Part shown: positions 50,467 through 60,390 of the stretch, one piece after another
Numbering within the stretch: the first letter of the stretch is position 1
Layout: each line of letters begins with the position of its first letter
NCBI GenBank assembly: GCA_021789605.1
Contig: JAJYJI010000002.1
Coordinates: forward strand, 62,001-126,000
Length of the DNA stretch: 64,000 bases
DNA from: a bacterium
GTDB lineage: Bacteria > SZUA-79 > Acidulodesulfobacterales > Acidulodesulfobacteraceae
Direction: 5' to 3'
Program-made: the position numbers and the translations under genes
Notes under the pieces: generated by a model
What the model was told of the DNA's origin: nothing
Database searches by the model: none
The model's input: the letters and a program-made list of their open reading frames with translations, nothing else

Positions 50467-51661
50467 CGACGACGCTTATATCTTCCATGACCGCGTCTAT
50501 GTTTATGGCTTCCATACATTTTAAACCGGCGCACGGGCTTATTCTGTAAAACGAACATGGCGAACAGGCGGTATCAGCCGACGTCGAGTAAAAGCCAATA
50601 TTATTAAAAGGCAGGGAGTTTTTCGGGTCTGAGTAACCGAAAAGGCAGTAAGTGTTTGGGTTAACCAAAGACGATAAGTGCATAAGCCCCGAATCTATAC
50701 ATATGTTTAAAAAAGAATTTTTCAGCGCAAACATAGCCTCTTCGATGTTTTTTGTTTTTTCTATTTTCAAGAATGGGGCGCGGTTTCCGCTTGCGTTTTC
50801 ATATCCGCTTGCGTTTTCGGCGGCTTTTTTTATTTCTTCGAGATAACCGTAGTCGTCGGGGCCTCCTAAAAGGCTTATGCCTATATCCCCGAATTTTTCA
50901 TTAAGCATTTTTATCAGCTTTACGGAATTGGCAATGGGCAGTTTTCTGTGCATAAGCCCTCCGGCGTTGCTGGAAAGGACGAGGACCGCGTTTTTTGCGG
51001 CGGGAAGGGGTGCGATAACGGAGGCGGAAACGCCCTCTGCCTCCTCCGCCTTAAATGCTTCCGGCAACTCGAGGGTAAATTTTTTAACGCGCGGTATGTC
51101 GAAAATCTTAAACAGTTTCAAGTAATTTTCAAATATGTGGATGTCCCCGCTTAAATCTTCTATCGCATCGTATAAGGCTTTTTTAATTTTCAGGGTGCCG
51201 AAACCGGCAATATAGGATTTGGAAGTTTTTATAAAAGCAAGCATCAGGGGAACGTTAACGGGCATTCCGGTCGCGTCGGCGATAAAATCGTAACCGATCC
51301 CGTTAAGGTATTTTATCGTTTTATAATAATCTAATATATTAAGCGGATTTATGCTTATGATGCCGAAACCGTCCAGTGGGCATAAAATTTTGAAAACCGG
51401 AACTTTGCCGGTAGTCAGGATATCAATTTTTATATCTGGATAAGCCGCTTTTAGCCTGCCCGCAATTTCAGCGAGATAGACCGCGTCGCCCATTCCTTCC
51501 AGTTTTATAATTAGGATTTTTTTGATTGAGCCGGGGTCGGGAACAGGACGCGCATAAGGCAGCCGTCCGCGTACCGATTTGATGCAAAACGCAACAGCCT
51601 TAATAAAAAATACGTTATCTACCAGCTTAACGGCGATTTCGTTAATTTTTTTATTGTTCAA
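50453..51661 (-). CDS. Glycosyltransferase family 9 (heptosyltransferase-like)
   Basis: KKILIIKLEGMGDAVYLAEIAGRLKAAYPDIKIDILTTGK; LNICIDSGLMHLSSLVNPNTYCLFGYSDPKNSLPF. Confidence 0.88.
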   Translation of the reverse strand: MNNKKINEIAVKLVDNVFFIKAVAFCIKSVRGRLPYARPVPDPGSIKKILIIKLEGMGDAVYLAEIAGRLKAAYPDIKIDILTTGKVPVFKILCPLDGFGIISINPLNILDYYKTIKYLNGIGYDFIADATGMPVNVPLMLAFIKTSKSYIAGFGTLKIKKALYDAIEDLSGDIHIFENYLKLFKIFDIPRVKKFTLELPEAFKAEEAEGVSASVIAPLPAAKNAVLVLSSNAGGLMHRKLPIANSVKLIKMLNEKFGDIGISLLGGPDDYGYLEEIKKAAENASGYENASGNRAPFLKIEKTKNIEEAMFALKNSFLNICIDSGLMHLSSLVNPNTYCLFGYSDPKNSLPFNNIGFYSTSADTACSPCSFYRISPCAGLKCMEAINIDAVMEDISVVAKNF

Positions 51662-51680
51662 TGTTTAATGCTTTATCTGA

Positions 51681-52673
51681 TTAATCGGCGTAGGTCAGCC
51701 ATTTTTTATATTTCCTGCCGGCGTTGCCGCCTTTGGCTATGTCGAAAAAGAGGCTTTGAAGCTCAAGGGCAACCTTTCCGGCTTTTCCTGCGCCTATTTT
51801 CCTGTCGTCTATTTCGCGCACCGGCGTAACTTCGGCGGCGGTTCCGGTCAGGAAAACCTCGTCGGCTATGTAAAGCTGGTCGCGGGTAATCCTTTCTTCC
51901 CTGATTTTTAAGCCCATCTCTTTTTCCATTACTTCTATTACGCTGTTTCTGGTAATGCCCGGAAGGACTGAAGAAAGCGGCGGCGTTTTAATAAATCCGC
52001 CCGAATAAACAAAGATGTTTTCCCCGCTGGCTTCGCATACGAAACCGGACGTATCGAGCATTATCGCTTCGTCGTAGCCGCCATTTACGGCTTCCTTCTT
52101 TGCGAGAATCGAATTTATATACTGCCCCGTGGATTTAGACATTCCCATAAAGGTATTCACGTGGAATCTGGCGTAGGAGGATACTTTTGCCCTGATGCCG
52201 TTTTTAAGGGCTTCTTCGCCGAGATAGGCGCCCCAGTACCAAGCGGTAACCGCTACCCTCGTGTCGTAATTTTTTAAGAATATGCCGAGTCCACCTCCGT
52301 CGCCGATGAAGACTATGGGTCTTATGTAACATTCTTTAAATTTATTTATTTTAACCGTTTGTATTATAGCATCCTTAATATCTTTCTTTTCGTATGGAAT
52401 CGGAATCTGAAGGATATGGCAGGAGCTGAAAAGCCTGTCGATATGTTCGTCCAGCCTGAAAATAGCGGGGACGCCTTTTTGGGTTTCGTAGCACCTTATG
52501 CCCTCGAAAGCCCCAAGACCATAATGCAAAGAATGGCTGTTGACGGAAACGGAGGCGTCCTTATAATCTACGAACCTGCCGTCCATCCAAACCTTAGTGC
52601 CTTCAAACGGACTGGGAACCGCGCCGGAAGAACCGGAGTTTTTACCGACCATGCCTTTTGCCTTGCCTTTCAT
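51681..52673 (-). CDS. ilvE: Branched-chain amino acid aminotransferase
   Basis: HYGLGAFEGIRCYET, RPIVFIGDGGGLGI, GGYDEAIMLDTSGFVCEASGENIFVY, EVFLTGTAAEVTPVREIDDRKIG. Confidence 0.94.
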   Translation of the reverse strand: MKGKAKGMVGKNSGSSGAVPSPFEGTKVWMDGRFVDYKDASVSVNSHSLHYGLGAFEGIRCYETQKGVPAIFRLDEHIDRLFSSCHILQIPIPYEKKDIKDAIIQTVKINKFKECYIRPIVFIGDGGGLGIFLKNYDTRVAVTAWYWGAYLGEEALKNGIRAKVSSYARFHVNTFMGMSKSTGQYINSILAKKEAVNGGYDEAIMLDTSGFVCEASGENIFVYSGGFIKTPPLSSVLPGITRNSVIEVMEKEMGLKIREERITRDQLYIADEVFLTGTAAEVTPVREIDDRKIGAGKAGKVALELQSLFFDIAKGGNAGRKYKKWLTYAD

Positions 52674-52751
52674 AATTTTCTCTCTTTTATTTTAACTTTA
52701 TTAATTTAATGTTTTATATTATCATTTGCCCGATATATACGCAATATATTT

Positions 52752-54251
52752 TTAAGCCTTTTTTTCGTCTATAAGTTTTTTTAATATTTCGTTGACTTTT
52801 TTAGGATTAGCCTTTCCTTTAGTCTTTTTCATAACTTCGCCTACGAAAAAACCAAAGAGCTTGTCTTTGCCGGACAATAAGTCCAAGAGTTCTTTCGGGT
52901 TTTCTTCAAGCACCTGCTTTATCGCCTCTTCTATGCCCTTGTCGTCCGAAACCTGCGCGAGGTTTTTGTCTTTAATTATTTCGGAGGCTTTCTTGCCGGA
53001 AGAAAGCATTTCCGCAAGAACGGCTTTTCCGGTATTTCGGTTTATAGCGCCGGATTCCACGGCGCATATAAGCTCCAGAAAACCCGCGGGGGCAAGAAGC
53101 TCACTGCTTTCGCCTTCCCTTTCCTTTAATTCGGAAAGGAGTTCGTTTATTACCCAGTTCGCCAATTTTTTAATTTCGGGGTGCGCGCCTGCGCCGCATC
53201 CCGCCGATTCGTTTGCCGCTATTAAGCCCTCAAAATACGACGCTATGTCCTTGTCCTGCGTCAATACTTCCGCGTCGTATTCGCCGAGTTTATATTCCGA
53301 AACATATCTGCGTCTTTTTGCTTCGGGAAGTTCGATTATAGAATTTTTAATTTCTGCAATAAATTCTTCGGAGAGAATCAGGGGCGGTAAATCCGGTTCT
53401 TCGAAATATCTGTAGTCGTGGGCTTCTTCCTTGCCTCTCATGGACCTCGTAACGTTTTCTTTTGAATCGTAGAGCCTTGTTTCCTGAACGACTTTTCCGC
53501 CGCTTAAAACTAAGTCAATCTGCCTTTCTATTTCGTATTCTATGGCTTTTTCGACGAACTTGAAGGAATTTACGTTTTTAACTTCCGCCCTTGTTCCGAG
53601 TTTCGTATCGCCTTTGCGCCTTACCGAAACGTTTGCGTCGCACCTGAAACTGCCCTCTTCCATATTCCCGTCGGAAACTCCCAGATAGACAAGGATTTCC
53701 CTCAGCGCTTTCAGGTATGAAACGGCTTCGGCGGCGGAGCTTATGTCCGGCTCGGAAACTATTTCCACTAAGGGCGTTCCCGCCCTGTTTAAATCAACGT
53801 ACGAACGGTTTCCGATATGAATTAATTTTCCCGCGTCCTCCTCTATGTGGAGCCTGTTTATCCTTATTTTTTTTTCATTGCCGCCTTCCGTCGCCGCTTC
53901 CGCTTGCGCCCCGGTCTTAATCGCCAGGTATCCGCCGGAAGAAACGGGGTCTAAATATTGCGATATCTGGTAGCCTTTAGGCAGGTCGGGGTAAAAATAG
54001 TTTTTGCGCGCGAAAAAGCTTTTCCTGTTTACATTCAGGTTTAGAGCAAGAGCCGCTTTTACCGCAAGCTTTACCCCCTCGAAATTAATTACGGGAAGCG
54101 CGCCGGGCAGTGCGAGGCAGACGGGGCATACGGCGGAGTTAGGCTCCAGTCCGAAAACGTTTGCGCACGAACAGAACATCTTAGTCTTAGTTAAAAGCTG
54201 GGAGTGGACTTCAAGCCCTATTACCGCCTCGAACGAATCGTTATTATTCAT
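52752..54251 (-). CDS. gatB: Asp-tRNA(Asn)/Glu-tRNA(Gln) amidotransferase subunit B
   Basis: EAVIGLEVHSQLLTKTKMFCSC, YPDLPKGYQISQY, DLNRAGTPLVEIVSEPDI, YRYFEEPDLPPL. Confidence 0.97.
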   Translation of the reverse strand: MNNNDSFEAVIGLEVHSQLLTKTKMFCSCANVFGLEPNSAVCPVCLALPGALPVINFEGVKLAVKAALALNLNVNRKSFFARKNYFYPDLPKGYQISQYLDPVSSGGYLAIKTGAQAEAATEGGNEKKIRINRLHIEEDAGKLIHIGNRSYVDLNRAGTPLVEIVSEPDISSAAEAVSYLKALREILVYLGVSDGNMEEGSFRCDANVSVRRKGDTKLGTRAEVKNVNSFKFVEKAIEYEIERQIDLVLSGGKVVQETRLYDSKENVTRSMRGKEEAHDYRYFEEPDLPPLILSEEFIAEIKNSIIELPEAKRRRYVSEYKLGEYDAEVLTQDKDIASYFEGLIAANESAGCGAGAHPEIKKLANWVINELLSELKEREGESSELLAPAGFLELICAVESGAINRNTGKAVLAEMLSSGKKASEIIKDKNLAQVSDDKGIEEAIKQVLEENPKELLDLLSGKDKLFGFFVGEVMKKTKGKANPKKVNEILKKLIDEKKA

Positions 54252-54358
54252 ATTTTATCCTCGTTTAATCATCGTTTACAACTCAATATTATACCCTATA
54301 TTATATTCTTAATTTTCCGATACAATTTGGATTTGTAGGTTAAAAACTTGCGCTAAAC

Positions 54359-55888
54359 TCAGTGTCCGGCATTTTCCCTGAATTTTACTTCGTCTTCTAA
54401 AGCCTTTGCAAACGACAGCATTTTGTCCTCCGCCGCCCACGGGGCGATAACCTGAAGCCCGACTGGAAGGACCCCGCCGTCTTTAGTCGGATTTTTAACC
54501 GTGCCGACGGGCATGCTTAAACCCGGCAGATAGGCAAGGTTGACGGAAATAGTATAAATATCCGACAAATACATGCTTAACGGGTCTTTCGTTTTTTCGC
54601 CTATTAAAAACGCGGGGGTAGGCGAAGTAGGTCCTATTATAATATCTGCTTTTCCGAATGCGTCCTTATAATCCTTTATTATAAGCTTCCTGACGAGAGA
54701 GGCTTTTTTGTAATAAGCGTCGTAATAGCCCGCGGACAGCGCGAATGTGCCGAGAATTATGCGCCTTTTGACCTCGTTTCCGAACCCGGTTTCCCTCGAT
54801 TTCCTGTAAAGGTCGTCTAAACTCTGGATTCCTTTTTCATCCTTATGCCTGTAACCGTATCTTATCCCGTCGTATCTTTCGAGGTTTGAGCTTGCCTCGC
54901 TGGTAGCGGTAATATAGTAGGCGGCTACAGAATATTTGGTGTTGGGAAGCGAAACTTCCGTTATAACCGCGCCCATATCTTTCAACAGATTTTTAACTTC
55001 GGTTATTTTGGCGTTGATTTCAGGGTCTAATCCGTCCGAAAAAAATTCTGACGGCAGTCCGACCCTTAAGCCCTTAATTAACGATTTGTCCGCCTTCTTA
55101 ACTATTCCGGCATAGTCTTTTATCTTAAACCTTCTGGTCGTCTGGTCTTTTTCGTCGAACCCCGCAACTGCGTTAAGCATAATCGCGGCGTCGGTTACGT
55201 CTTTGGCAAGAACGCCTGCCTGGTCTAAAGACGAGCTGAAAGCTATGATGCCGTATCTGGAGATTAAGCCGTACGTGGGTTTAAGCCCTACTACGCCGCA
55301 GAGGGCGGCTGGCTGCCTTACCGAGCCTCCGGTATCGGTGCCGAAAGAACCGGCGCACATATCGGCGGCGACGGAAGCGGCGGAGCCTCCGCTGGAACCT
55401 CCGGGTACCCTGTCTAAATCGTAAGGGTTTTTAGTCGTCTTATAGGCACTGTTTTCCGTGGAAGAACCCATCGCAAATTCGTCTAAGTTAACTTTTCCCA
55501 AAAAAACGTAATTATTTTCCTTAAGCCTTTTTACAACGGTCGAATCGTAAGGGCTAATAAAATTGTCTAATATTTTCGACGCGCAAGTGGTTTTTTTGCC
55601 TTTTATCAAAAAAATATCCTTAATGGAAAGAGGGATGCCGGTAAGGGCCGGGAAACCTGCGCCGCCAGAAACGCCTCCGCCTGCAGCCGCCGCCGAAGCG
55701 ATTATCTTATCCGCCTCCTCAGCGTTTTTGTAAGCCTCGTCGAAATCGGTATAAAGGTAAGCCGATATCTCAGGGTCAAGTTCTTTTATCCTTTTAATGT
55801 AAGAATTAAGGATATCGACGCTTTTAATTTCCCTTTTTGACAGCAAACCCGAAAGTTCGCCTATGGTCAGCTTATATAAGTCAGTCAT
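54359..55888 (-). CDS. gatA: Asp-tRNA(Asn)/Glu-tRNA(Gln) amidotransferase subunit A
   Basis: GIPLSIKDIFLIKGKKTTCASKIL, GSSTENSAYKTTKNPYDLDRVPGGSSGGSAASVAADM amidase signature. Confidence 0.97.
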   Translation of the reverse strand: MTDLYKLTIGELSGLLSKREIKSVDILNSYIKRIKELDPEISAYLYTDFDEAYKNAEEADKIIASAAAAGGGVSGGAGFPALTGIPLSIKDIFLIKGKKTTCASKILDNFISPYDSTVVKRLKENNYVFLGKVNLDEFAMGSSTENSAYKTTKNPYDLDRVPGGSSGGSAASVAADMCAGSFGTDTGGSVRQPAALCGVVGLKPTYGLISRYGIIAFSSSLDQAGVLAKDVTDAAIMLNAVAGFDEKDQTTRRFKIKDYAGIVKKADKSLIKGLRVGLPSEFFSDGLDPEINAKITEVKNLLKDMGAVITEVSLPNTKYSVAAYYITATSEASSNLERYDGIRYGYRHKDEKGIQSLDDLYRKSRETGFGNEVKRRIILGTFALSAGYYDAYYKKASLVRKLIIKDYKDAFGKADIIIGPTSPTPAFLIGEKTKDPLSMYLSDIYTISVNLAYLPGLSMPVGTVKNPTKDGGVLPVGLQVIAPWAAEDKMLSFAKALEDEVKFRENAGH

Positions 55889-55935
55889 GATTGATATTCT
55901 TCTCCTTTTTTGCCTGTGGTATTTTATATGGGATT

Positions 55936-56325
55936 TTACTCTATAACCTGCGGAACTAAGAAAAAACCGGTTTCCGAACCGGCGGCTTGGGTCTCGAAAT
56001 CAGGCGCGTTGTTTTTTACTATACCGAAATCGTAGCTTTCGTCGGTCTTACATTCGTCGATTCGGCAGTCTTTGTAAAACTTTTCGCTTAAGCCTTCAAA
56101 TCCCGCCAGGCTGTCGTATTCAAGTTCGATGGAGGCTTCAGCCGTTTCTACCGCAGAAACGTCCGCCTCCCCTATCATGTCTATATATCCGATTATCTTT
56201 TCTAATTCCGCGCCGAAATGCCCGAGGTCTTCGGGGCTTAAATCCAGTTTTGCGAGCTTCATGACGTAGTTTACGTCGATTAAATTTTCTTTACGGTTTG
56301 TATTTTCGTTACTTTCCTTTTCCAT
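55936..56325 (-). CDS. gatC: Asp-tRNA(Asn)/Glu-tRNA(Gln) amidotransferase subunit C
   Basis: VMKLAKLDLSPEDLGHFGAELEKIIGYIDMI; FFLVPQVIE C-term; adjacent to gatA. Confidence 0.9.
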   Translation of the reverse strand: MEKESNENTNRKENLIDVNYVMKLAKLDLSPEDLGHFGAELEKIIGYIDMIGEADVSAVETAEASIELEYDSLAGFEGLSEKFYKDCRIDECKTDESYDFGIVKNNAPDFETQAAGSETGFFLVPQVIE

Positions 56326-56338
56326 GTCCGGCTCCGTT

Positions 56339-58423
56339 TTAATAATATTCGTAAGTATCGGTTATTTCTTCTATCAGCTCTTCCGGTATTTCCTTTAAAA
56401 ATCTGGACGGCATATTATATTTGTATTCTTTTCCCGTCCTTCTTCTTTTAGACCACGTAAGATAAAGCTTTTCTTTCGCCCGCGTAATGCCGACGTAACA
56501 GAGCCTTCTTTCTTCTTCGACGGACAGTTCGTTGTCTAAAGACCTTATATGCGGAAAAAGATGCTCTTCCAGCCCTGCTATAAAGACTACCGGAAACTCT
56601 AAGCCTTTCGCGCTGTGAAGGGTCATAAGCGATACCTTGGTTATATCCGAACCCGCCGCCGCGCCCGCGTCCTCCCCTTGTTCGTCCCTATTGTCGTTAA
56701 TCGCGCTCTGGTCTAAAAATTCCGTAATATCGTCAAATTCTACGGAAGCGTTTATCAATTCTTCGATGTTGTCCATTCTGTTGGCGTCAAGTTCCACGGC
56801 TTTTGATACGCCGGCTTTAAGCATTGATTCGTAGCCTGAAAACTTATATACGAAATTTATTATGTCCGGCAGTTTGTTGTCTATGGGGAGGTTGCCCGAA
56901 CCGGCGACCGCGCCCGTCGTCCTGCCGTTTTTTTCCGCGGCGTCCGCACCTGTTTCGGCGGTATTTTGCCTGCCTTTTACCGCGCTTTCTATCTCATATT
57001 TTATTTTTTTTATTAAGGCGAAATAATTAGCTACCGCACCTTTAAGCTCTTTAAGCCCCCTGATGGAAGAAAATAAGCCTTTTTCAAGCGCCGTTAAAAT
57101 GCTTTCGCCGCTCTCTGAAGCGATATCCTGCATAGTTTTTATAGTCTTTTCTCCCGCGCCCGTCGGAACGCACTGTATACTTCTTTCAAAGCTTAAAAGG
57201 TCTTTAGGATTTACGGCAAACCTCAGGAAAGAAAGAATGTCTTTTATTTCCTTTCTCTGGTAAAATTTTAACCCACCGTAAATATTATATCTTATGCTTT
57301 CCTTTATGAGCCTGTCCTCTATCACCCTCGACTGGGAATTTGCCCTGTAAAGTATAGCTATGTCTTTGTTGGAATAGCCGTCTTCCCTGATAAGCCGCCG
57401 TATTTCCTTAGCCATATAGTAGCTTTCAGAATAATCGTTGTTTGCGTTATAAACCGTTATAACGCTTCCTCCGCTTTTTTTGTCCGTTTTAAGGGTTTTG
57501 TCCTTCCTCATTTTATTTCCCTTGACGATGGCGGAAGCGGCGTTAAGGATATTTTTGGTCGAGCGGTAATTTCTTTCTAATTTTATTACGGCGCACGACG
57601 GATAGGTTTTTTCGAAACTCAAAATATTGTCTATTGTGGCGCCCCTGAAACTGTAAATCGACTGGTCGTCGTCGCCTACGACGCATATGTTTTTGTGCTT
57701 TCCGGCAAGAATTTTAATCAGTTTGTCCTGAATATAGTTCGTATCCTGAAACTCGTCCACCATTATATATTTATAAAGGTTAGAATATTTTTCGAGGACC
57801 TGCGGATTATCCTGAAAAAGCTTCACGGCGTTAAACAAGAGGTCGTTAAAATCCATAGCGTTGTTTTCTTTAAGTCTTTTAGAATATTCGGAATATATGA
57901 CGGGGTAATCCTTTTCCCATGCCCTTACCGTAGAAAAAGACCCTTCGGCGTTTATAAATGAATTTTTGTTCTTTTCGATAAAATACTTCGCCTTGGAAGG
58001 AGTAATGATTTTTTCGTTTAAGTTAAGGGATTTTATGATTTTTGCGACTGTTTTGGACGAATCGTCTTCATCGAATACTACGAAAGACCTCTCGTAGCCG
58101 ATTAAGTCCGCGTGCCTGCGCAAAAGCTTCAGGCAGAAAGAATGAAAAGTCGAAAATTCAGGCTCGCCGCCGCTAACGTTTCCGCTTCCGTTCGCCAGCG
58201 CCCTTTTTATTCTTTCCTTCATTTCACGCGCCGCCTTGTTGGTAAAGGTAACGCCTAAAATATTATAAGGCATAGCCTTGCCCGTTTTTAAAAGGTGGAC
58301 TGCGCGCAAGGTTATAACTCTGGTCTTGCCCGAACCTGCTCCCGCAAGTATTAGAAGCGGTCCGTCTTCGTGAAGGACGGCTTTTAGCTGTTCGTCGTTC
58401 AAGCCTTTAAGATAGTCTTCCAA
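56339..58423 (-). CDS. UvrD/Rep/PcrA-type superfamily 1 DNA helicase
   Basis: LNDEQLKAVLHEDGPLLILAGAGSGKTRVIT, VGDDDQSIYSFRGA, LMTLHSAKGLEFPVVFIAGLEE, CYVGITRAKEKLYLTW. Confidence 0.96.
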   Translation of the reverse strand: MEDYLKGLNDEQLKAVLHEDGPLLILAGAGSGKTRVITLRAVHLLKTGKAMPYNILGVTFTNKAAREMKERIKRALANGSGNVSGGEPEFSTFHSFCLKLLRRHADLIGYERSFVVFDEDDSSKTVAKIIKSLNLNEKIITPSKAKYFIEKNKNSFINAEGSFSTVRAWEKDYPVIYSEYSKRLKENNAMDFNDLLFNAVKLFQDNPQVLEKYSNLYKYIMVDEFQDTNYIQDKLIKILAGKHKNICVVGDDDQSIYSFRGATIDNILSFEKTYPSCAVIKLERNYRSTKNILNAASAIVKGNKMRKDKTLKTDKKSGGSVITVYNANNDYSESYYMAKEIRRLIREDGYSNKDIAILYRANSQSRVIEDRLIKESIRYNIYGGLKFYQRKEIKDILSFLRFAVNPKDLLSFERSIQCVPTGAGEKTIKTMQDIASESGESILTALEKGLFSSIRGLKELKGAVANYFALIKKIKYEIESAVKGRQNTAETGADAAEKNGRTTGAVAGSGNLPIDNKLPDIINFVYKFSGYESMLKAGVSKAVELDANRMDNIEELINASVEFDDITEFLDQSAINDNRDEQGEDAGAAAGSDITKVSLMTLHSAKGLEFPVVFIAGLEEHLFPHIRSLDNELSVEEERRLCYVGITRAKEKLYLTWSKRRRTGKEYKYNMPSRFLKEIPEELIEEITDTYEYY

Positions 58424-58453
58424 GTTTTTATTTTTCCCTTTTTATTTAATATT

Positions 58454-60388
58454 TTACTCTACCGTAACGCTTTTTGCAAGATTGCGGGGCTGGTCGATAT
58501 CCGTGCCTTTGAGGGAGGCGGTATGATAAGCGAGAAGCTGGAGCGGCACCGTGTAAAGTATCGGGCTTACAACTTCCGAGGTTTCCGGTATTTTTATTAA
58601 ATCCGAAATCCCGTCTATTTCCGGTTCGTAATCCGCGACCGCGATAATCCTGCCGCCCCTTGCCTTTATTTCTTCCATATTGGATATGGTTTTAGGAGCA
58701 AGCGTATTATTAGACAAAAGAAACAGCACCGGCATATTTTCGTCGATGAGGGCGATGGGACCGTGCTTCATTTCTCCCGCTGGATAGCCTTCGGCGTGGA
58801 TGTAAGAAATTTCCTTTAATTTTAAAGCTCCTTCCATTGCTATGGGATACAGTATCCCCCTTCCAAGGTATAAAAAATCGGAGTTTTTATAATATTTTTT
58901 AGCGATTTCTTTGATAGCCCCGTCCATAAGCAAAACTTTTTCTACTTTTCTCGGCAGTTCGACTATGTCTTCAAAAATTTTCCGCAAAAATGCCCCTTTT
59001 GCCTGCGGAACGGAACTTTTAACCTGACGGATATATAAAGCGAGAAGCAGTCCGCACATAATCTGCGTCGTAAAAGCCTTAGTGGAAGCCACGCCTATTT
59101 CGGGTCCTGCATGGGTATATATGACGCCTTTATCCGACATGGCGGTTATCTGGGAACCAGGGACGTTGGTAATTGAAAGTATTCCCGCGCGTTTAGCCTT
59201 AGCCAGTTCTAGGGCGCTGTTTGTGTCCGCCGTTTCCCCCGACTGCGAAATTCCTATGAATATATCGTCCTTAGATATGGGAAAGTTTTCGTACCTGAAT
59301 TCCGAACCGTATTCGACTATTACCGGTATGCCGCAAAGCGTTTCGGTAATGTATTTGACGGCAAGTCCCGCGTAGTAAGAGGAACCGCAGGCGGTAATAA
59401 CTATTCTCGAAGCGCTTTCCACGTCTTTTTTCGTAAGCTTCAAATCTTCGAGGATAACCTCAAATCCTGAAAACGCTGCGTCGGAGGTTTTATTTGCCGC
59501 GGCGGAAGACAACAGGGATATAATCCTCGACGAAAAAGAATCCAGAAGGCAGGACGGCTGTTCAAATATTTCTTTTTGCATAAAATGCGAGAAGCCGGTC
59601 TTTACCGACCTTGACGCGTCCCAGTCTATATTGGTCACGGTTTTGCGGATTTTCTTACCCTTAAAATCGGTTAATTCAAGCTTGCCGCCTTTAAAATATG
59701 CTATTTCCGAATTTTTTAAATATAACGCCTCGTTGGAATACTCCATTAAGGGGGAAACGTCGCTTGCTAAATAAATATCGCCGTCTTTTTGCACGGCCAC
59801 TAAAGGAGGACCGTATTTTACCGCCGCGATGCTTTTTTCTGGCGCGTATAAGGCTAAAAAGGCGAAGGCGCCTGAAAGTTCGTTTGCCGAAAGCCTTACC
59901 GCCTCGTAAAAGGACTTGCCTTCGTTAATTATATAATCTTCTATTAAATGCGAAATAACCTCGGAGTCGGTAGGGGTAATAAATTTATGACCTTTCTTAA
60001 TGAGGACGTTTTTTAAGGCGGCGTAGTTTTCTATTATACCGTTATGGACTATGGCGATATTTCCAGAACAGTCCATATGCGGATGGGCGTTGTCGTCCGT
60101 AGGTTTTCCGTGCGTAGCCCACCTTATGTGCCCTATGGCGATATCGGACTTTACCGGAGTGATACAGCTGAACTCGTTGGACAGGTTGACCAGCTTGCCA
60201 GATTTTTTAATGGATTTTATTTTATTTTCGCCTTCGTCGTAATAAGCAATGCCTGAAGAATCGTATCCCCTGTATTCAAGGCTTTTTAGCCCGCTTAAAA
60301 CTATATCTACCGAGCTTTCCCTATTTTTTGGGGACAGGCTTGGGTCAGTCCCCTTTCCAGCGCCGGAAAAACCCATAATTCCGCACAT
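58454..60388 (-). CDS. glmS: Glutamine--fructose-6-phosphate aminotransferase (isomerizing)
   Basis: MCGIMGF..., GHIRWATHGKPTDDNAHPH, SQSGETADTNSALELAK, HAEGYPAGEMKHGPIALID, C-term DQPRNLAKSVTVE. Confidence 0.97.
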   Translation of the reverse strand: MCGIMGFSGAGKGTDPSLSPKNRESSVDIVLSGLKSLEYRGYDSSGIAYYDEGENKIKSIKKSGKLVNLSNEFSCITPVKSDIAIGHIRWATHGKPTDDNAHPHMDCSGNIAIVHNGIIENYAALKNVLIKKGHKFITPTDSEVISHLIEDYIINEGKSFYEAVRLSANELSGAFAFLALYAPEKSIAAVKYGPPLVAVQKDGDIYLASDVSPLMEYSNEALYLKNSEIAYFKGGKLELTDFKGKKIRKTVTNIDWDASRSVKTGFSHFMQKEIFEQPSCLLDSFSSRIISLLSSAAANKTSDAAFSGFEVILEDLKLTKKDVESASRIVITACGSSYYAGLAVKYITETLCGIPVIVEYGSEFRYENFPISKDDIFIGISQSGETADTNSALELAKAKRAGILSITNVPGSQITAMSDKGVIYTHAGPEIGVASTKAFTTQIMCGLLLALYIRQVKSSVPQAKGAFLRKIFEDIVELPRKVEKVLLMDGAIKEIAKKYYKNSDFLYLGRGILYPIAMEGALKLKEISYIHAEGYPAGEMKHGPIALIDENMPVLFLLSNNTLAPKTISNMEEIKARGGRIIAVADYEPEIDGISDLIKIPETSEVVSPILYTVPLQLLAYHTASLKGTDIDQPRNLAKSVTVE

Positions 60389-60390
60389 TA

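Noticed and set aside
52792-53415. 207-aa plus-strand ORF opposite gatB, and many similar antisense ORFs in the track (e.g. 29268..29702, 31912..32265, 44180..44596, 37627..37911)
   Set aside because: They lie antisense to well-supported CDSs, have compositionally biased translations and no recognisable motifs; treated as shadow ORFs.
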